Below are positions 5,287-5,447 of a stretch of 5,447 nucleotides of DNA, piece by piece. The notes under the pieces are model-generated. The model searched no databases, had not been told where the DNA came from, and worked only from the letters and a program-made list of their open reading frames with translations. The DNA is from Elusimicrobiota bacterium (GTDB lineage Bacteria; Elusimicrobiota; Elusimicrobia; JACQJN01): NCBI GenBank assembly GCA_016205085.1, contig JACQJN010000242.1, forward strand, positions 1 to 5,447, read 5' to 3'. Every line of letters starts with the position of its first letter. Positions within the stretch are counted from its first letter, which is position 1. The translations under genes were made by a program, and so were the position numbers.

Positions 5287-5357
5287 CCCACCACCTCCAT
5301 GGACATGCTTTTAGCATGTCCCAAATTAACCCAAGCTTCGCATGGAGGTGGTGGGGT
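5285..5357 (-). promoter_or_regulatory. Nested hairpin sequestering the plsX ribosome-binding site
   Basis: In the transcript the arm ACCCCACCACCTCCATG (5357-5341) is perfectly complementary over 17 bases to 5301-5285, which contains the plsX GGAGGT and the first two bases of its GTG. Between them is a second perfect stem, GGACATGC and GCATGTCC (5321-5314 and 5308-5301), with a 5-nt loop; the two stems share one base. The upstream arm begins at the last base of the rpmF TGA and resembles the anti-Shine-Dalgarno of 16S rRNA. No U-run follows, so it is not a typical terminator. Control of plsX translation, possibly released by ribosomes finishing rpmF, is inference. Confidence 0.6.
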
Positions 5358-5447
5358 CACTTGGGCGGTTCTTCCTTCTTCTTTTCCTTCTTGGGCACGA
5401 TGAGCTTGCCATCATAAAATCCGCAAGAAGAACATACGCGATGGGGG
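5357..5447 (-). CDS. rpmF: Ribosomal protein L32 (bL32), C-terminal part
   Basis: This is the 3' end of the gene for large-subunit protein bL32; the start lies beyond the right edge. The 29 visible residues begin PHRVCSSCGFYDGKLIVP, which matches the C-terminal zinc-ribbon half of L32. The pair CxxC is kept, so this is the zinc-binding form, although the first cysteine pair is outside the window. The protein ends in a lysine- and glutamate-rich tail (KKEKKKEEPPK). Position directly before plsX is the common arrangement. The stop codon TGA forms the base of the hairpin that covers the plsX start. Confidence 0.95.
   Translation of the reverse strand, partial: PHRVCSSCGFYDGKLIVPKKEKKKEEPPK

Noticed and set aside
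5285..5357. rpmF-plsX inverted repeat as an intrinsic terminator
   Set aside because: There is no U-run after the 3' arm, the arm runs into the plsX start, and these genes are normally co-transcribed.

Overview
The window is a compact run of genes, all on the minus strand, at the ribosomal-protein/fatty-acid-synthesis locus found in many bacteria. Read in the direction of transcription (high to low coordinates) it holds rpmF (3' end only), plsX, fabG, acpP, rnc, an acyl-CoA dehydrogenase gene and etfB. Every complete gene has an intact frame and its family motifs. Base composition is about half G+C by eye. The sequence alone does not fix the taxon. The gene order, the anaerobe-like motif in EtfB and the repeat-rich spacers would fit an uncultivated or anaerobic Gram-negative-type lineage (Omnitrophota, Nitrospirota, NC10 or Desulfobacterota-like), which is inference.

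Region by region: 5357-5447 is the end of ribosomal protein L32. The 70-nt gap to plsX is almost entirely a perfect 17-bp inverted repeat around a second, 8-bp hairpin, and its downstream arm contains the plsX ribosome-binding site and part of its GTG start. plsX follows at 4270-5286. The plsX-fabG junction (4008-4287) is occupied by a roughly 280-bp element with inverted ends and several internal hairpins; its right end forms the last codons and stop of plsX. fabG, acpP and rnc follow closely, and rnc starts with TTG inside a small predicted hairpin. A 100-nt spacer made of octamer-periodic repeats in inverted orientation separates rnc from the acyl-CoA dehydrogenase gene. That gene overlaps etfB by one base (TGATG). 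A second octamer-periodic array directly follows the etfB stop.

Functionally, PlsX, FabG and AcpP belong to fatty-acid and phospholipid synthesis. L32 and RNase III are their usual neighbours. The acyl-CoA dehydrogenase and EtfB form an oxidation and electron-transfer pair whose EtfA partner is not in the window. The usual fabH and fabD between plsX and fabG, and fabF between acpP and rnc, are absent here.

The most interesting signals are non-coding: the inverted-repeat element inside the operon, the hairpin over the plsX start, the rnc leader hairpin and the two octamer-periodic spacers. No CRISPR array, tRNA, rRNA or complete transposase gene was seen.
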